A stretch of 64,000 nucleotides of DNA from Lentisphaera marina (GCF_028745505.1 NZ_JAQZZL010000001.1:2353818-2417817); one strand, 5' to 3'; positions 7,952 through 17,952 are shown, numbered from the stretch's first letter. Numbers and translations: made by a program. Notes: generated by a model from the sequence alone, not told the origin.

Positions 7952-10951
7952 ATGAAGACTTGGGTAGTTATCCAATTAATAGTTTTAAGTATCTTTCTGC
8001 CTACGCAAGGGCAGGCACAAACTAAAACCGTCAGTGAATCTGAACGCCAGATTCCTCTATCCTATGATGTCGATGTCATTGTCGTTGGCGGGACTCTACG
8101 AGGTGTTGCCGCTGCAGAAGCCGCCGCTAAGCAAGGCGCCAAAGTTTTTCTAGTAACTGATCGCCCCTACCTCGGTGAAGATGTATGCGCTACTCAGAGG
8201 TTATGGATTAAATCCGATCAAAAGCCAAAGACTGAATTGGGTGAATCAATTTATGGTAAAGCCCGCAAAACAAAAAATGGCTACTCAATTGTTACACCAA
8301 TGGATGTCAAGCGAAAGCTCGATGAAGCCCTGTTAAATAAAGAAGTTCCTTATCTCTATGGTAGTTACCTGACTGAAATTCTTCACGATCCAAATGGCGA
8401 GGTCGCCGGGATTGTAGTAGCGAATCGCTCTGGTAGACAGGCGATACGTGGTAAGCTTATCATTGATGCTACAGATCGTGCTTTTGCAGCTCGAATGGCC
8501 GGAGCAAATTTCACGACTTACCCTGCGGGCCCACAGAAATTCAAACGTATAATTGTTGGAGGTGAGCCAAATAAAGAAGCAAAAAATTTAGGTTTTCAGT
8601 ACACCGTTGTGCAAGTAGCTAACAAGCCGAAAACCATCAGGAATTCTTACGCAGTTTATGAATATGATTTAGAAATCTCCATGAAAGATGGCTCCTTCAA
8701 ATCTTTTATTAAAGCCGATAAGCTTGCCCGCGATAAAAGCTACCAATTCGGTCAGGCGACTTACTCAGAGAAGCTATTTCAAATTCCACCAGATAACTTA
8801 AAATCGATCAAATCTCACAAAGGCTCATGGCAAGAGGCAAAACAAATCCCCTTAGCTGCCATGACTCCAAAAGGCTTGAAGCACCTTTATGTCCTTGGCG
8901 GCTGTGCTGATATATCACGGGACGCAGCTGAACAATTACTCAGACCACTTAATAGCTTACAGCTCGGTCAAATCTTAGGAGCAAAGCTAGCAAAAAAAGC
9001 TATCGAAAGAGACTTAGCTCCCGCCAGTAAACTTGTGGTTGCCGGACACGGTGGCGAGGCGACTATCCAGGCTGAAGTGGGAGACGTTTTAACTGGTCTT
9101 CGCTGGAAGCCTAGCGAAGGGTCCGTTCGCAGTCCTGCCCGTGCCCTGCCCGTCATTGCTCGTTTCGACACAGTTGTTGTGGGTGGTGGAACTGGCGGAG
9201 CGGCTGCCGGCATTGGTGCTTCTCGTGCAGGCGCTCGCACACTTGTTATTGAGCATTTACACGGCCTTGGTGGAGTGGGAACTCTTGGCCGAATTGCCAT
9301 TTATTACAACGGTAACAAAGCCGGCTTCAACGCTGAAGTTGAGCGAGAAATCACGGCTCTGGCAGATGAAAAATTTAAACCTAGAAGCATCCACAAAAAT
9401 ATTCCCTTTGATATCGAAACAAAGATGGAGTGGTTGCGCAAAGAAATTAATAAAGCCGGAGGTGAAGTTTGGTACCTGACTCTGGGTGTGGGCTCAGTCC
9501 TTCAAGATAAGCGTTTTACTGGAGTCGTTGTCGCCACACCAGAAGGTCGTGGTGTCATTTTAGCCAACACCGTCATTGACTCAACCGGCAATTCAGTCAT
9601 CCCTCACTGTGCCGGACTTGAAACTCAAATGATTGATAATGAACATATTTCAGTTCAAGGAACGGGTTTACCTCCCTGGCACCCTGGTGATAATATGATG
9701 AATTCAGATTGGACCTTCGGCCACGATGATGACGTTTTAGATATTTGGCGCATGCACGTTGTAGCAAAACAAAAATTCAAAAATGACTATGACTTAGGGC
9801 AACTCATTGACTCAAGGGTTAGACGCCGCATCTATGGTGATGTTTACATTACGCCAATGGACATTCTCAATAAGCGAGTCTTCCCAGATGTGATCACTGT
9901 TGCCAAAAGTGATTTTGACAATCACGGTTTTTCCAGACATGACATGTTTATGGTTTATCGCCAGGAAAGAGAGTACATGTACGGTAATATACCTTACCGC
10001 GCTTTATTACCCAAAGGCTACGATGGCATATTGGTAACCGGGCTCGGAATCAGTGGTGATGGCGATGCCATGCCGGTTATCCGTATGCAACGCGATATTG
10101 AAAACCACAGCTATGCTGCGGGTTATGCTTCCGCTATGGCTGCACGTGACCAATCGACTGTGCGTAAGATTGATATCAAAGAACTGCAAAGACACTTAGT
10201 CGACATTGGTACAATTCCAGAGAAGTTTCTAGGTGCGAAAGATAGTTTCCCCTTAAACGAGAGGACTATTCGCGAAGCGGTAAAAAGCCTTGGTAAGGAT
10301 TACTCCGGTATTGAGAAAATCTTAACTCAAGTGGATGCCGCAATTCCAATGTTGCAAGAAGCCTACAAAGCCTCAAATGATCCAGAAGTTAAATTACGTT
10401 ATGCTCATGTACTTGGTCTTTTTTACGATGCTACTGGTGTTGATGATCTAATGACTGCAGTTCGTGAAGCTAAGTGGGATAAAGGCTGGAAATTTAAAGG
10501 CTGTGGTAACTTTGGTCCCACTACAAGTCCTTTGGATAATTTAATCATTGCCCTGGGACGTACAGGTGACGAAAGAGCTCTGCCTATACTCATCGAAAAA
10601 GCTGACCAGCTTAATACAAATCATGCCCTATCGCACTTTCGTGCCCTCTCTGTAGCTTTTGAAACTCTCAAAAAACCTGAAGCAGCAAAAACTCTTGCCG
10701 GGCTTTTGAAACTTCCAAGAACTCAAGGCAATGCTTTTCTAGAAATAAATAACGTCAATAAAGTGACCCCTAAAAGCAATTACGATTGTACAAGCCGCGA
10801 GGTTTCGTTGAGAGAACTGATTGTCGCTCGTGCTTTGTTCCGTTGCGGTGATTACCAGGGTATGGGTAAGAAAACTCTTGAAGTTTATAGCAATGATTAC
10901 CGCGGTCACTATGCGATTCACGCAAGAGCTATTTTAAAAGAACAGAATTAA
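7952..10951 (+). CDS. Secreted FAD-dependent oxidoreductase with two Rossmann domains
   Basis: A 999-residue protein with AGGAG before the ATG and signal peptide MKTWVVIQLIVLSIFLPTQGQA. It holds two dinucleotide-binding motifs: DVDVIVVGGTLRGVAAAEAA near residue 32 and FDTVVVGGGTGGAAAGIGAS near residue 405. The second is followed by an FAD-binding region like that of the 'FAD-dependent oxidoreductase' family PF12831 (GLGGVGTLGRI, VIDSTGNSVIPHCAG, GLGISGDGDAMPVIRMQRD). The last 200 or so residues are helical and HEAT-like (GLFYDATGVDDLMTAVREA, ALGRTGDERALPILIE). The family is common in polysaccharide clusters of PVC bacteria but its reaction is not established. It heads an operon with three GH105 genes and sulfatases; 53 bp at its 3' end are duplicated at 17953. 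Confidence 0.85.
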   Translation: MKTWVVIQLIVLSIFLPTQGQAQTKTVSESERQIPLSYDVDVIVVGGTLRGVAAAEAAAKQGAKVFLVTDRPYLGEDVCATQRLWIKSDQKPKTELGESIYGKARKTKNGYSIVTPMDVKRKLDEALLNKEVPYLYGSYLTEILHDPNGEVAGIVVANRSGRQAIRGKLIIDATDRAFAARMAGANFTTYPAGPQKFKRIIVGGEPNKEAKNLGFQYTVVQVANKPKTIRNSYAVYEYDLEISMKDGSFKSFIKADKLARDKSYQFGQATYSEKLFQIPPDNLKSIKSHKGSWQEAKQIPLAAMTPKGLKHLYVLGGCADISRDAAEQLLRPLNSLQLGQILGAKLAKKAIERDLAPASKLVVAGHGGEATIQAEVGDVLTGLRWKPSEGSVRSPARALPVIARFDTVVVGGGTGGAAAGIGASRAGARTLVIEHLHGLGGVGTLGRIAIYYNGNKAGFNAEVEREITALADEKFKPRSIHKNIPFDIETKMEWLRKEINKAGGEVWYLTLGVGSVLQDKRFTGVVVATPEGRGVILANTVIDSTGNSVIPHCAGLETQMIDNEHISVQGTGLPPWHPGDNMMNSDWTFGHDDDVLDIWRMHVVAKQKFKNDYDLGQLIDSRVRRRIYGDVYITPMDILNKRVFPDVITVAKSDFDNHGFSRHDMFMVYRQEREYMYGNIPYRALLPKGYDGILVTGLGISGDGDAMPVIRMQRDIENHSYAAGYASAMAARDQSTVRKIDIKELQRHLVDIGTIPEKFLGAKDSFPLNERTIREAVKSLGKDYSGIEKILTQVDAAIPMLQEAYKASNDPEVKLRYAHVLGLFYDATGVDDLMTAVREAKWDKGWKFKGCGNFGPTTSPLDNLIIALGRTGDERALPILIEKADQLNTNHALSHFRALSVAFETLKKPEAAKTLAGLLKLPRTQGNAFLEINNVNKVTPKSNYDCTSREVSLRELIVARALFRCGDYQGMGKKTLEVYSNDYRGHYAIHARAILKEQN

Positions 10952-12103
10952 AGGATCATATAAATCATGATAAAAAATCTAAGCTTGTTATTTTGCACTG
11001 TTTTAAGCTTTGGTGTTTTTGCAGAAGAACCTAAACCCTTACCTATAAAAGCTGCCATTGAAATGGCGGAGACTGTGATTGCAGAAACGGCTTTAGAAAA
11101 AGATCAAAAGCCAAGGCGTTATAATTACTGGATGTACCAAAACTACATAATTGCTGAAGGTATAAAAAATATGGGTGATGCCTTGGATCGCCCAGAATTC
11201 AGTGAATACAAAGAAAAACAACTCATGTATTTCTGTGATTCTTATAAAAAAATTACAGATACACGATCACAAAATCATTACCTCAAACCAAGTTCTCTAT
11301 GGCATAGTGGTATGGTGGCCAGTTTTGTTGAAGCACAGGCGACAAGCAATCACCCTGAAATTGCTCGTGGAATATCTTACTTCCAAGGCATGCTGGATAG
11401 AGCGCCTAAAATTGCTGATGGAACACACACTCGCTATAAAAGGCAATGGAAGTCAAAGGGTGTGCAAATTGACGATTTATACATGCTTGTCCCCTATTGG
11501 GTGCGTAAATCTAAGCAAAGTGGCAATCCAGAATACCTAGAAAAAGCCATAGAAGAAACGCTCAGTTATTATAAATATTTGTGGAATCCGCAAACAAAAC
11601 TGATGCATTGTCTATGGCTCGAAAAAAAGCCAGAAGCTAAAATTCATCACTGGGGTCGTGGCAATGGCTGGTTTGTCATGGCCATTACTGACTTATTGCA
11701 CTTTGTTCCCGAAAATCACCCAAAAAGAGCCGAGCTCCTGAAGATCTACAACAATGTTATGCTTGGCCTTATGGCTCGTCAAAATAAAGACGGCTTATGG
11801 CACCAGGTTTTAGATCGCCCAGAAAGTTATACCGAGACCTCCTGTTCCGGCATGTTTACTTACAGCCTTTTACTAGGCTCTAATAAGGGCTGGTTGCCGG
11901 CATCTGCTCGTAGCGCTGGCATAAAAGGTTGGAATGGTCTGCAAACAAAATTAACGGACAAAAATCAACTCAAAGACGTCTGTGTCGGAACGGATATGTC
12001 CGAAAAAGTGCAATACTTCTTTAAACGCCCAAGGGTAACTCACGATCAACACGGCATAGGACCTTATTTACTGGCGGCCGCCGAAGTTATTAAGCTTGAG
12101 AAA
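10910..12103 (+). repeat. Segmental duplication, source copy
   Basis: From TATGCGATTCACGC in the 3' end of the FAD oxidoreductase gene through the first GH105 gene, this segment is repeated at 17953-19146 at high identity, at a constant offset of 7043 bp. Because the copy at 17953 begins with an orphan 3' end of the oxidoreductase gene, this is the likely source. Confidence 0.9.
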
Positions 12104-12106
12104 TAA
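10967..12106 (+). CDS. GH88/GH105-type unsaturated uronyl hydrolase, paralog 1
   Basis: A 379-residue (alpha/alpha)6-barrel glycosidase of the YteR/YesR type, with signal peptide MIKNLSLLFCTVLSFGVFA. Supporting motifs: MWHS-type region SSLWHSGMVASF near residue 108, VQIDDLYMLVPYW near 165 (carrying the Asp used as general acid/base in YteR), HHWGRGNGWFVMAITDLL near 228 and DGLWHQVLDRPESYTETSCS near 280. The family hydrates the 4,5-double bond of unsaturated uronic acids left by polysaccharide lyases, releasing the sugar. It starts 15 nt after the oxidoreductase stop, so is co-transcribed. Almost identical to the gene at 18010. Position 227 is His in IHHWGRGNGW, Pro in the other two paralogs. 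Confidence 0.9.
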   Translation: MIKNLSLLFCTVLSFGVFAEEPKPLPIKAAIEMAETVIAETALEKDQKPRRYNYWMYQNYIIAEGIKNMGDALDRPEFSEYKEKQLMYFCDSYKKITDTRSQNHYLKPSSLWHSGMVASFVEAQATSNHPEIARGISYFQGMLDRAPKIADGTHTRYKRQWKSKGVQIDDLYMLVPYWVRKSKQSGNPEYLEKAIEETLSYYKYLWNPQTKLMHCLWLEKKPEAKIHHWGRGNGWFVMAITDLLHFVPENHPKRAELLKIYNNVMLGLMARQNKDGLWHQVLDRPESYTETSCSGMFTYSLLLGSNKGWLPASARSAGIKGWNGLQTKLTDKNQLKDVCVGTDMSEKVQYFFKRPRVTHDQHGIGPYLLAAAEVIKLEK

Positions 12107-12136
12107 TCATCAATAATAAATAAAAAGACAAATATT

Positions 12137-13270
12137 ATGAAAAAGCTAACCTTGTTATTTTGCACTGTTTTAACCTTTGGTGTTTTTGCAGAAGAACCTA
12201 AACCCTTACCTATAAAAGCCGCTATTAAAATGGCTGAGACAGTTATCGCTGAAACGGCTTTAGAAAAAGGCCAAAAGCCAAGGCGTTATAATTACTGGAT
12301 GTACCAAAATTATATGATAACAGAGGGTATAAAGGCGATGGGCGAGGCTTTAGGTCGCCCGGACTTCAGCTCTTATCAAGATAAACAGATGCTGTACTTT
12401 CTCGAAGAGTACAAAAATATTAAACCCATGACTGGCATGTACCTACATCCAAGAACCATGTGGCACTGTGGTATGGTCGCCAGCCTTTATGACTTAAAAA
12501 GAACAAGTGACCATCCGGAAATTGCGCGAGGAATTAGCTATTTTCAAAAGATGCTCAATAATGCTCCTAAAGTTGCTGATGGTACCTTGGCTCGATATAG
12601 ACCTGAGTGGAAATCTAAGGCGATTCAAATTGATGACTTGTACATGGTTAGCCCATACTGGGTGCGTAAATCGGTTGATCTGGGTGAAGCTAAATATCTT
12701 GATTTGGCGATCGAAGAAACCCTTAGTTATTACAAGCACCTGTGGAACGCTGAGACAAAATTATTTAATTGTCTATGGCTCGAAAAAAAGCCGGAAGTTA
12801 AAATTCCGCACTGGGCTAGAGGCAATGGTTGGTTTGTTCTGGGCATCACGGATTTGCTAAATTTCGTGCCCGAAAACCATCCGAAACGAGCTGAGCTTTT
12901 AGAGGTCTATAATAATGTCATGCACGGTCTTATGGCTCGTCAGGACAAAGATGGCTTATGGCATCAGGTATTAGATCACCCGGAAAGTTATACCGAGACA
13001 TCGAGCTCCGGCATGTTCACTTACAGCCTATTGCACGGCTCTACTAAGGGCTGGTTGCCGCCATCTGCTCGCACTGCCGGTATCAAAGGCTGGAATGGTC
13101 TGCAAGCAAAGTTAACGGACAAAAATCAACTAGAAGATGTTTGTAGGAGTACCGGTATGTCTGAGGACCTCGACTACTACTTTAACCGTGAACGGATTAC
13201 TCACGATCAACACGGTATAGGACCTTATTTACTGGCGGCCGCCGAAATTATTAAGCTTGAGAAAAAATAA
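12137..13270 (+). CDS. GH88/GH105-type unsaturated uronyl hydrolase, paralog 2
   Basis: A 377-residue paralog of its upstream neighbour, with an almost identical signal peptide and first 60 residues but a clearly diverged middle (MTGMYLHPRTMWHCGMVASL). It keeps IQIDDLYMVSPYW, PHWARGNGWFVLGITDLL and DGLWHQVLDHPESYTETSSS. The degree of divergence shows an older duplication than the one that made the copy at 18010. Retaining both suggests different linkage or sulfation preferences, which is inference. Starts 30 nt after the previous gene and is followed 45 nt later by a sulfatase in the same operon. Confidence 0.9.
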   Translation: MKKLTLLFCTVLTFGVFAEEPKPLPIKAAIKMAETVIAETALEKGQKPRRYNYWMYQNYMITEGIKAMGEALGRPDFSSYQDKQMLYFLEEYKNIKPMTGMYLHPRTMWHCGMVASLYDLKRTSDHPEIARGISYFQKMLNNAPKVADGTLARYRPEWKSKAIQIDDLYMVSPYWVRKSVDLGEAKYLDLAIEETLSYYKHLWNAETKLFNCLWLEKKPEVKIPHWARGNGWFVLGITDLLNFVPENHPKRAELLEVYNNVMHGLMARQDKDGLWHQVLDHPESYTETSSSGMFTYSLLHGSTKGWLPPSARTAGIKGWNGLQAKLTDKNQLEDVCRSTGMSEDLDYYFNRERITHDQHGIGPYLLAAAEIIKLEKK

Positions 13271-13315
13271 TCAATTAGGTCTAATGACTAAAGCAAAACA
13301 CTTTAAGAGGCATTT

Positions 13316-14710
13316 ATGTCGAAAATATTAACTCTCTTATTATTCCTAACATGCAGTATTTATGCCGCAGCAACAGATAAACTCAATGTTATTGTGATCA
13401 TGGCCGATGATTTGGGCTATGCAGATATATCCTGTACTAAATTGGCAGATGATGTTCATACTCCAAACATAGACAGGTTGGCTGAAAAAGGAGTTCGCTT
13501 TACCAATGCTTACGTGACCTCGCCTATATGCAGTACTTCGAGAATTGCCGTAGCAACTGGCGCTTACCAGCAACGTCAGGGAAATTACTGGTATGGTGGT
13601 CAAGGACTTCATGACCCCAAGTTTAAGACCATAGGTGAATCACTGAAAGACAATGCTTATAAAACGGGCTATGTCGGTAAATTTCACCATGGAAAAAGCG
13701 ATCAACCCAAAAAAAGAGGCTTTCCTCTCAATCATGGTTACGACAGCTTTTATGGTTTTTCCGGTGGTACCAAGCATTATTTACTCCACAACAAGGCGAG
13801 TCAAAAAACTCATTATTGTGCGGGACCTATGTACGTTCAGGACAAGCGTGAAGATGTGGAAGGTTTTTCGACTGAACTCTTCGGCGAACAAGGTCGAGCT
13901 TTTGTGCGAAAGCATAAAGATGAACCCTTTCACCTTTTTCTCTCATTTAATGCGGTTCATCATTATATCAACCAACTCCCAGAGCCCTACCTAAAGGAAA
14001 AAAATCTAAGTCAAATCCCTGATTTTAAACCTAATAATAAAGATAAATGGCGTGAAAAGTTTGATTTCCCTAATCATCCTGATGGTCGCCAATATTACCT
14101 TGGTCACCTTTATTACCTGGATCGAGAAATCGGTCTGCTTTTAGATGAACTGGAGACCCTTGGCATCGCAGACAAAACTATTGTCATTTTCCTGGGGGAT
14201 AATGGTGGAGGACTCGCTCTCTATGCCAATAATGGCAATCTAAAAGGTGGGAAATATACCAGCTTTGAAGGTGGCTTGCGCGTACCAATGATTATTTCAC
14301 ATCCTCATATAAAGACAAGTCATCAAGTATCTCATGCAATGGTTAGCGCTTTAGATCTGCATCCAACGATATGCGCCATGATAGGCAGCAAAATCCCTGA
14401 GAATGTCGATGGCATTGATTTAAGTCCTTTATTAAAGGGAGAAGATTTAGATACCAAACGTCGTGTACTTTACTGGGACTCGCCCCCGCAAAAGGCCATT
14501 CGCAAAGGAAAATGGAAATTGTTAATTAATAAAAAAGACCCTGCAATCACAATGCAGAAAGTAGAAGTTCCGAAAGGTGCCTTTTTATACAACTTGGAAG
14601 AAGATCCGGGAGAAAATAAAGATCTTAGTTCTGAATACCCTGAAATGGTACAAGACTTATTAAAAGACCTGCAAAAATGGCAGGATGAAGTCAAAAAATC
14701 TCAAAAATAA
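13316..14710 (+). CDS. Sulfatase with a CSTSR signature
   Basis: A 464-residue S1-type sulfatase, signal peptide MSKILTLLLFLTCSIYAAA, RBS AAGAGG upstream. Metal-binding motif NVIVIMADDLGYADISC near residue 25; active-site stretch PICSTSRIAVATG near residue 80, in which Thr occupies the usual Pro/Ala position and no Pro is present. VGKFHHGK, FLGDNGGG and a C-terminal ALYNLEEDPGE-like block are all in place, so only the signature is odd. Part of the GH105 operon; likely removes sulfate from oligosaccharides before or after GH105 action. The unusual signature raises the question of whether the Cys is matured to formylglycine. Confidence 0.9.
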   Translation: MSKILTLLLFLTCSIYAAATDKLNVIVIMADDLGYADISCTKLADDVHTPNIDRLAEKGVRFTNAYVTSPICSTSRIAVATGAYQQRQGNYWYGGQGLHDPKFKTIGESLKDNAYKTGYVGKFHHGKSDQPKKRGFPLNHGYDSFYGFSGGTKHYLLHNKASQKTHYCAGPMYVQDKREDVEGFSTELFGEQGRAFVRKHKDEPFHLFLSFNAVHHYINQLPEPYLKEKNLSQIPDFKPNNKDKWREKFDFPNHPDGRQYYLGHLYYLDREIGLLLDELETLGIADKTIVIFLGDNGGGLALYANNGNLKGGKYTSFEGGLRVPMIISHPHIKTSHQVSHAMVSALDLHPTICAMIGSKIPENVDGIDLSPLLKGEDLDTKRRVLYWDSPPQKAIRKGKWKLLINKKDPAITMQKVEVPKGAFLYNLEEDPGENKDLSSEYPEMVQDLLKDLQKWQDEVKKSQK

Positions 14711-14724
14711 TTTAGAGGACATTG

Positions 14725-16275
14725 ATGTTCGCGAAAACCCCTCAGCAAGAAACTAAAAATACTTTAAAAGTCTTTGTTAAGTCCTGTCTTTTTCTATGTC
14801 TAGTCAGTTTAAGCTTGAATGCTCAAGATGCAGATCAAAAAGAGCGTCCGAATATTTTGTTTGCTATTGCCGATGATATGTCGCATGCAAGCGCCTATGG
14901 ACACAAATGGGTAAGCACACCCCATTTCGATAAACTAGCTAGTGAAGGGATACTGTTTAAAAACGCATTTACCACTAATCCGAAGTGTGGACCATCGCGA
15001 GCTGCAACCTTGGGCGGACGCCATTTCTGGCAGATGAAAGCCGGATCGTGTCATTGGAATGTGTGGCCGAATGAATTAAAAATTTATACCGACCTCTTGG
15101 CAAAAGCAGGTTACCACGTTGGCCTGACCGGTAAGGGCTGGGGACCTGGAGACTACAAGAAACGCGGCGGGCGTGTTCATAATCCTGCGGGGAAGGCCTA
15201 CAATACGCAGAAGAAAAAATCTCAGGTGGGCATAAGCGACAATAACTACTCAGGCAATTTTAAGGAGTTTCTCAAAAAGCGAAAACCAGGGCAGCCGTTC
15301 TGCTTCTGGTACGGAGCAAAAGAACCTCATCGTGGGTATCTAGCAGGTTCGGGAATTAGAAGCGGTCTTGACCCTAAAACAGTGAAAGTACCGAGTTACT
15401 ATCCAGATCATGCCGATGTGCGCAGCGACCTTCTGGATTATGCTCTGGAGGTGAACTGGTTTGATAAACACCTCGGCGAGATTGTTGAACACCTGCGCGA
15501 GATTGGGGAGCTAGACAATACTCTGATCATTGCAACTAGCGATAACGGAGCACCCTTTCCACGTATCAAGGGACAGATATACGATGAAGACTTTCGTTTG
15601 CCAATGGCTGCACGCTGGGGTGCTGTCCACAAAGGTGGGGCAGTTGTTGAAGACTTTGTGAATAATATCGATATTGGTCCAACCTTTCTTGAAGCCGCAG
15701 GTGTAGAAATTCCGGAGGAGATGTCTGGCCGAAGCTTTGTTGATATTTTTAAAGCAAATACAAGTGGTTTTATTGATCCTAAACGCGACTTTGTTTGTGT
15801 GGGACGCGAGAATCAGGACTTAGGCCGAGAAGGGGATCTGGGCTATCCTGTGCGCGCAATACGGACTCGAGACTACCTCTATGTACATAACTTTGCTCCG
15901 GATCGGTGGCCGGCGGGCAACCCTGAAACAGGTTTTACAAACTGTGACAGTTCGCCGACGAAAAGTCTGATCCTCAAGTTACATAAAGAGGGTAAAAGTC
16001 AGTACTTTGAGGCAAATTTTGGAAAGCGGCCTCAAGAGCAATTGTTCAAGTTGTCAGTAGACCCGGAATGCATGAAAAACCTAGCCCAAAACCCGGAGTA
16101 CTCTAAGATAAAAAAAGAACTGTGGGAGCAGCTGAAGACGACATTGATCGATACCAAAGACCCTCGCATCCTAGGCAAAGGCAAGGTGTTTGATAATTAT
16201 GAATATGTCGGCAGCAACGCTCAACATTCATGGAAAGCCTACATAGAGGGCTGGTGGAAACGACAAAGGTATTAA
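14725..16275 (+). CDS. Sulfatase, N-sulfoglucosamine sulfohydrolase-like
   Basis: ATG 14725 follows AGAGGAC at good spacing, so it is preferred over the in-frame TTG at 14722. 516 residues, signal region KSCLFLCLVSLSLNAQ. Metal motif RPNILFAIADDMSHASAYG, canonical signature KCGPSRAATLGG near residue 92, substrate-contact block WYGAKEPHRGY, and SDNGAPFPRIKGQIYDEDFR, an arrangement typical of heparan-N-sulfatase-like enzymes. Its short leader motif LNAQDADQKERPNILF is nearly the same as in the broken sulfatase at 19160, pointing to recombination or shared origin of 5' ends. GC is somewhat higher than in the GH105 genes. Confidence 0.9.
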   Translation: MFAKTPQQETKNTLKVFVKSCLFLCLVSLSLNAQDADQKERPNILFAIADDMSHASAYGHKWVSTPHFDKLASEGILFKNAFTTNPKCGPSRAATLGGRHFWQMKAGSCHWNVWPNELKIYTDLLAKAGYHVGLTGKGWGPGDYKKRGGRVHNPAGKAYNTQKKKSQVGISDNNYSGNFKEFLKKRKPGQPFCFWYGAKEPHRGYLAGSGIRSGLDPKTVKVPSYYPDHADVRSDLLDYALEVNWFDKHLGEIVEHLREIGELDNTLIIATSDNGAPFPRIKGQIYDEDFRLPMAARWGAVHKGGAVVEDFVNNIDIGPTFLEAAGVEIPEEMSGRSFVDIFKANTSGFIDPKRDFVCVGRENQDLGREGDLGYPVRAIRTRDYLYVHNFAPDRWPAGNPETGFTNCDSSPTKSLILKLHKEGKSQYFEANFGKRPQEQLFKLSVDPECMKNLAQNPEYSKIKKELWEQLKTTLIDTKDPRILGKGKVFDNYEYVGSNAQHSWKAYIEGWWKRQRY

Positions 16276-16310
16276 GCAAAAAAACTCAGTTAAAAATAAT
16301 TGGATAAACA

Positions 16311-17891
16311 GTGAAGAAACTTAAATTTATCATAAAATACAGTTTACTGGGTGCCATGTTGGCAGCACTGTTCTGTAGCACTCTGACTGCGGCAGACCCG
16401 TCTTCGCCTACGGGCTACGACGTGGCAAGCAGGCCGAATATCATCGTCATCTTAGCCGATGACATGGGCTATTCGGATCTGGGCTGTTACGGCGGCGAAA
16501 TTCAGACCCCGAATATTGATGCCTTGGCGCGTGAAGGAGTCCGGTTTACTGGCTTCAAGAACACCGCCCGTTGTACGCCGTCACGCGCATCTCTGCTGAC
16601 CGGTCGCTACTCGCATTCAGTCGGGGTGGGCGCTATGCAGCAAGACCAGCATTTACCCGGTTATCGCGGGCAACTTTCGGCCGATGCTCCGACCATCGCC
16701 GAAATCCTGAAACCGCACGGCTACGCAACCGGAGTTGTGGGCAAATGGCACCAAACCGTCACCGGCAAATCGAAACAGAAACCGTTGTTCCCGCTCGACC
16801 GCGGCTTCGACTTTTTTTACGGAACCTGGTGGGGCGCGAAGGACTATTTCAGCCCCAAGTTCATGATGAAAAACAGTGAGCACATACCGGACAGCACTAC
16901 ATATCCCGCTGACTTTTATCTGACCTATGCGCTCTCCGATTCTGCGATTGAGTTTGTGGACTCGCAGTTGGGTCAGAAGAATCCATTCTTTTTGTACCTA
17001 GCGCACTACGCGCCACACGCCCCGATTCAGGCACCGGCGGATCGGATCCAAAAGTGTATGGAGCGCTATAAAGTTGGGTTTGTGCAGCTCCAGCAGGAAC
17101 GATTTGAGCGTCAGCAGGAACTGGGAGTGGCACCCGATAATGCAGCAACCATTGACCAGTCCAGTAAATGGAACGCGCTCAGTGAGGCCGAGAAAAATGA
17201 GTGGGTAACCACGATGGCAACCTATGCCGCCATGATTGAGGTAATGGATGAGGGGATCGGGCAACTGATTGATGTCTTGAAGAAGAATGGTCAATATGAC
17301 AATACCCTGATACTCGTGCTCAGTGATAACGGTTCAACACCCAATCATAAGGGAACGAGGAATTCGGCTAATCTTTGTGCCGCACTCAGCAACACGCCAT
17401 TCAGCGGAGTCAAAGCCCATGCCCTTGAGGGAGGTATCTCTTCACCACTGATCGTCAGTTGGCCGGATAAGCTGAAAGAATATGCCGGCCAAATTCGGAA
17501 TGGGCGCTGTCATATTATCGATATTTTACCGACCTGTCTGGAGGCAGCCGGGGTCAAATTTCCCGATTCATTTAAAGGAATTAAGCCCGTGCAAGCGGAT
17601 GGAATAAACTTGATGGCTGCGGTAAAAGGGGCTGAATTAGAAAATCGCCCCTTTTTCTGGGAACATCTAAAAAGCCGTGCTGTTTACCGTGATGGTTGGA
17701 AATTGCTTGCAGATAAGACGCTGTGGAAACTGTATGATCTGAGCAAGGACCCTGGCGAGCAATGCGATTTATCCAGTAAGCATCCTGAACGGGCTTCCGC
17801 ACTCAAAGCGCTCTGGACCGAATGGGCAGAAGAGTATGATGTGATTCCTTGGCCTTCAGCCAGGAAGAAATTTCCTGCTAAATTACAGTAA
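16311..17891 (+). CDS. Arylsulfatase with atypical, GC-richer composition
   Basis: A 526-residue S1-type sulfatase, GTG start at 16311, signal region KYSLLGAMLAALFCSTLTAA. Metal motif RPNIIVILADDMGYSDLGCYG; canonical signature RCTPSRASLLTGRYSHSVG near residue 88; VVGKWHQT; VLSDNGSTPNHKGTRNSA; C-terminal WKLYDLSKDPGEQCDL. The first two thirds use many G/C-ending codons (for example CTGACCGGTCGC, CCGACCATCGCC), unlike the AT-rich GH105 genes on both sides. The RBS is weak. It lies directly upstream of the duplicated GH105 segment, so a foreign gene probably entered together with, or next to, that rearrangement. Confidence 0.9.
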   Translation: MKKLKFIIKYSLLGAMLAALFCSTLTAADPSSPTGYDVASRPNIIVILADDMGYSDLGCYGGEIQTPNIDALAREGVRFTGFKNTARCTPSRASLLTGRYSHSVGVGAMQQDQHLPGYRGQLSADAPTIAEILKPHGYATGVVGKWHQTVTGKSKQKPLFPLDRGFDFFYGTWWGAKDYFSPKFMMKNSEHIPDSTTYPADFYLTYALSDSAIEFVDSQLGQKNPFFLYLAHYAPHAPIQAPADRIQKCMERYKVGFVQLQQERFERQQELGVAPDNAATIDQSSKWNALSEAEKNEWVTTMATYAAMIEVMDEGIGQLIDVLKKNGQYDNTLILVLSDNGSTPNHKGTRNSANLCAALSNTPFSGVKAHALEGGISSPLIVSWPDKLKEYAGQIRNGRCHIIDILPTCLEAAGVKFPDSFKGIKPVQADGINLMAAVKGAELENRPFFWEHLKSRAVYRDGWKLLADKTLWKLYDLSKDPGEQCDLSSKHPERASALKALWTEWAEEYDVIPWPSARKKFPAKLQ

Positions 17892-17952
17892 GTTAAGCAA
17901 AGTATAAAAACTCATGTGTCGATGCGTACATTAATAACAATACTCAAGTAAT

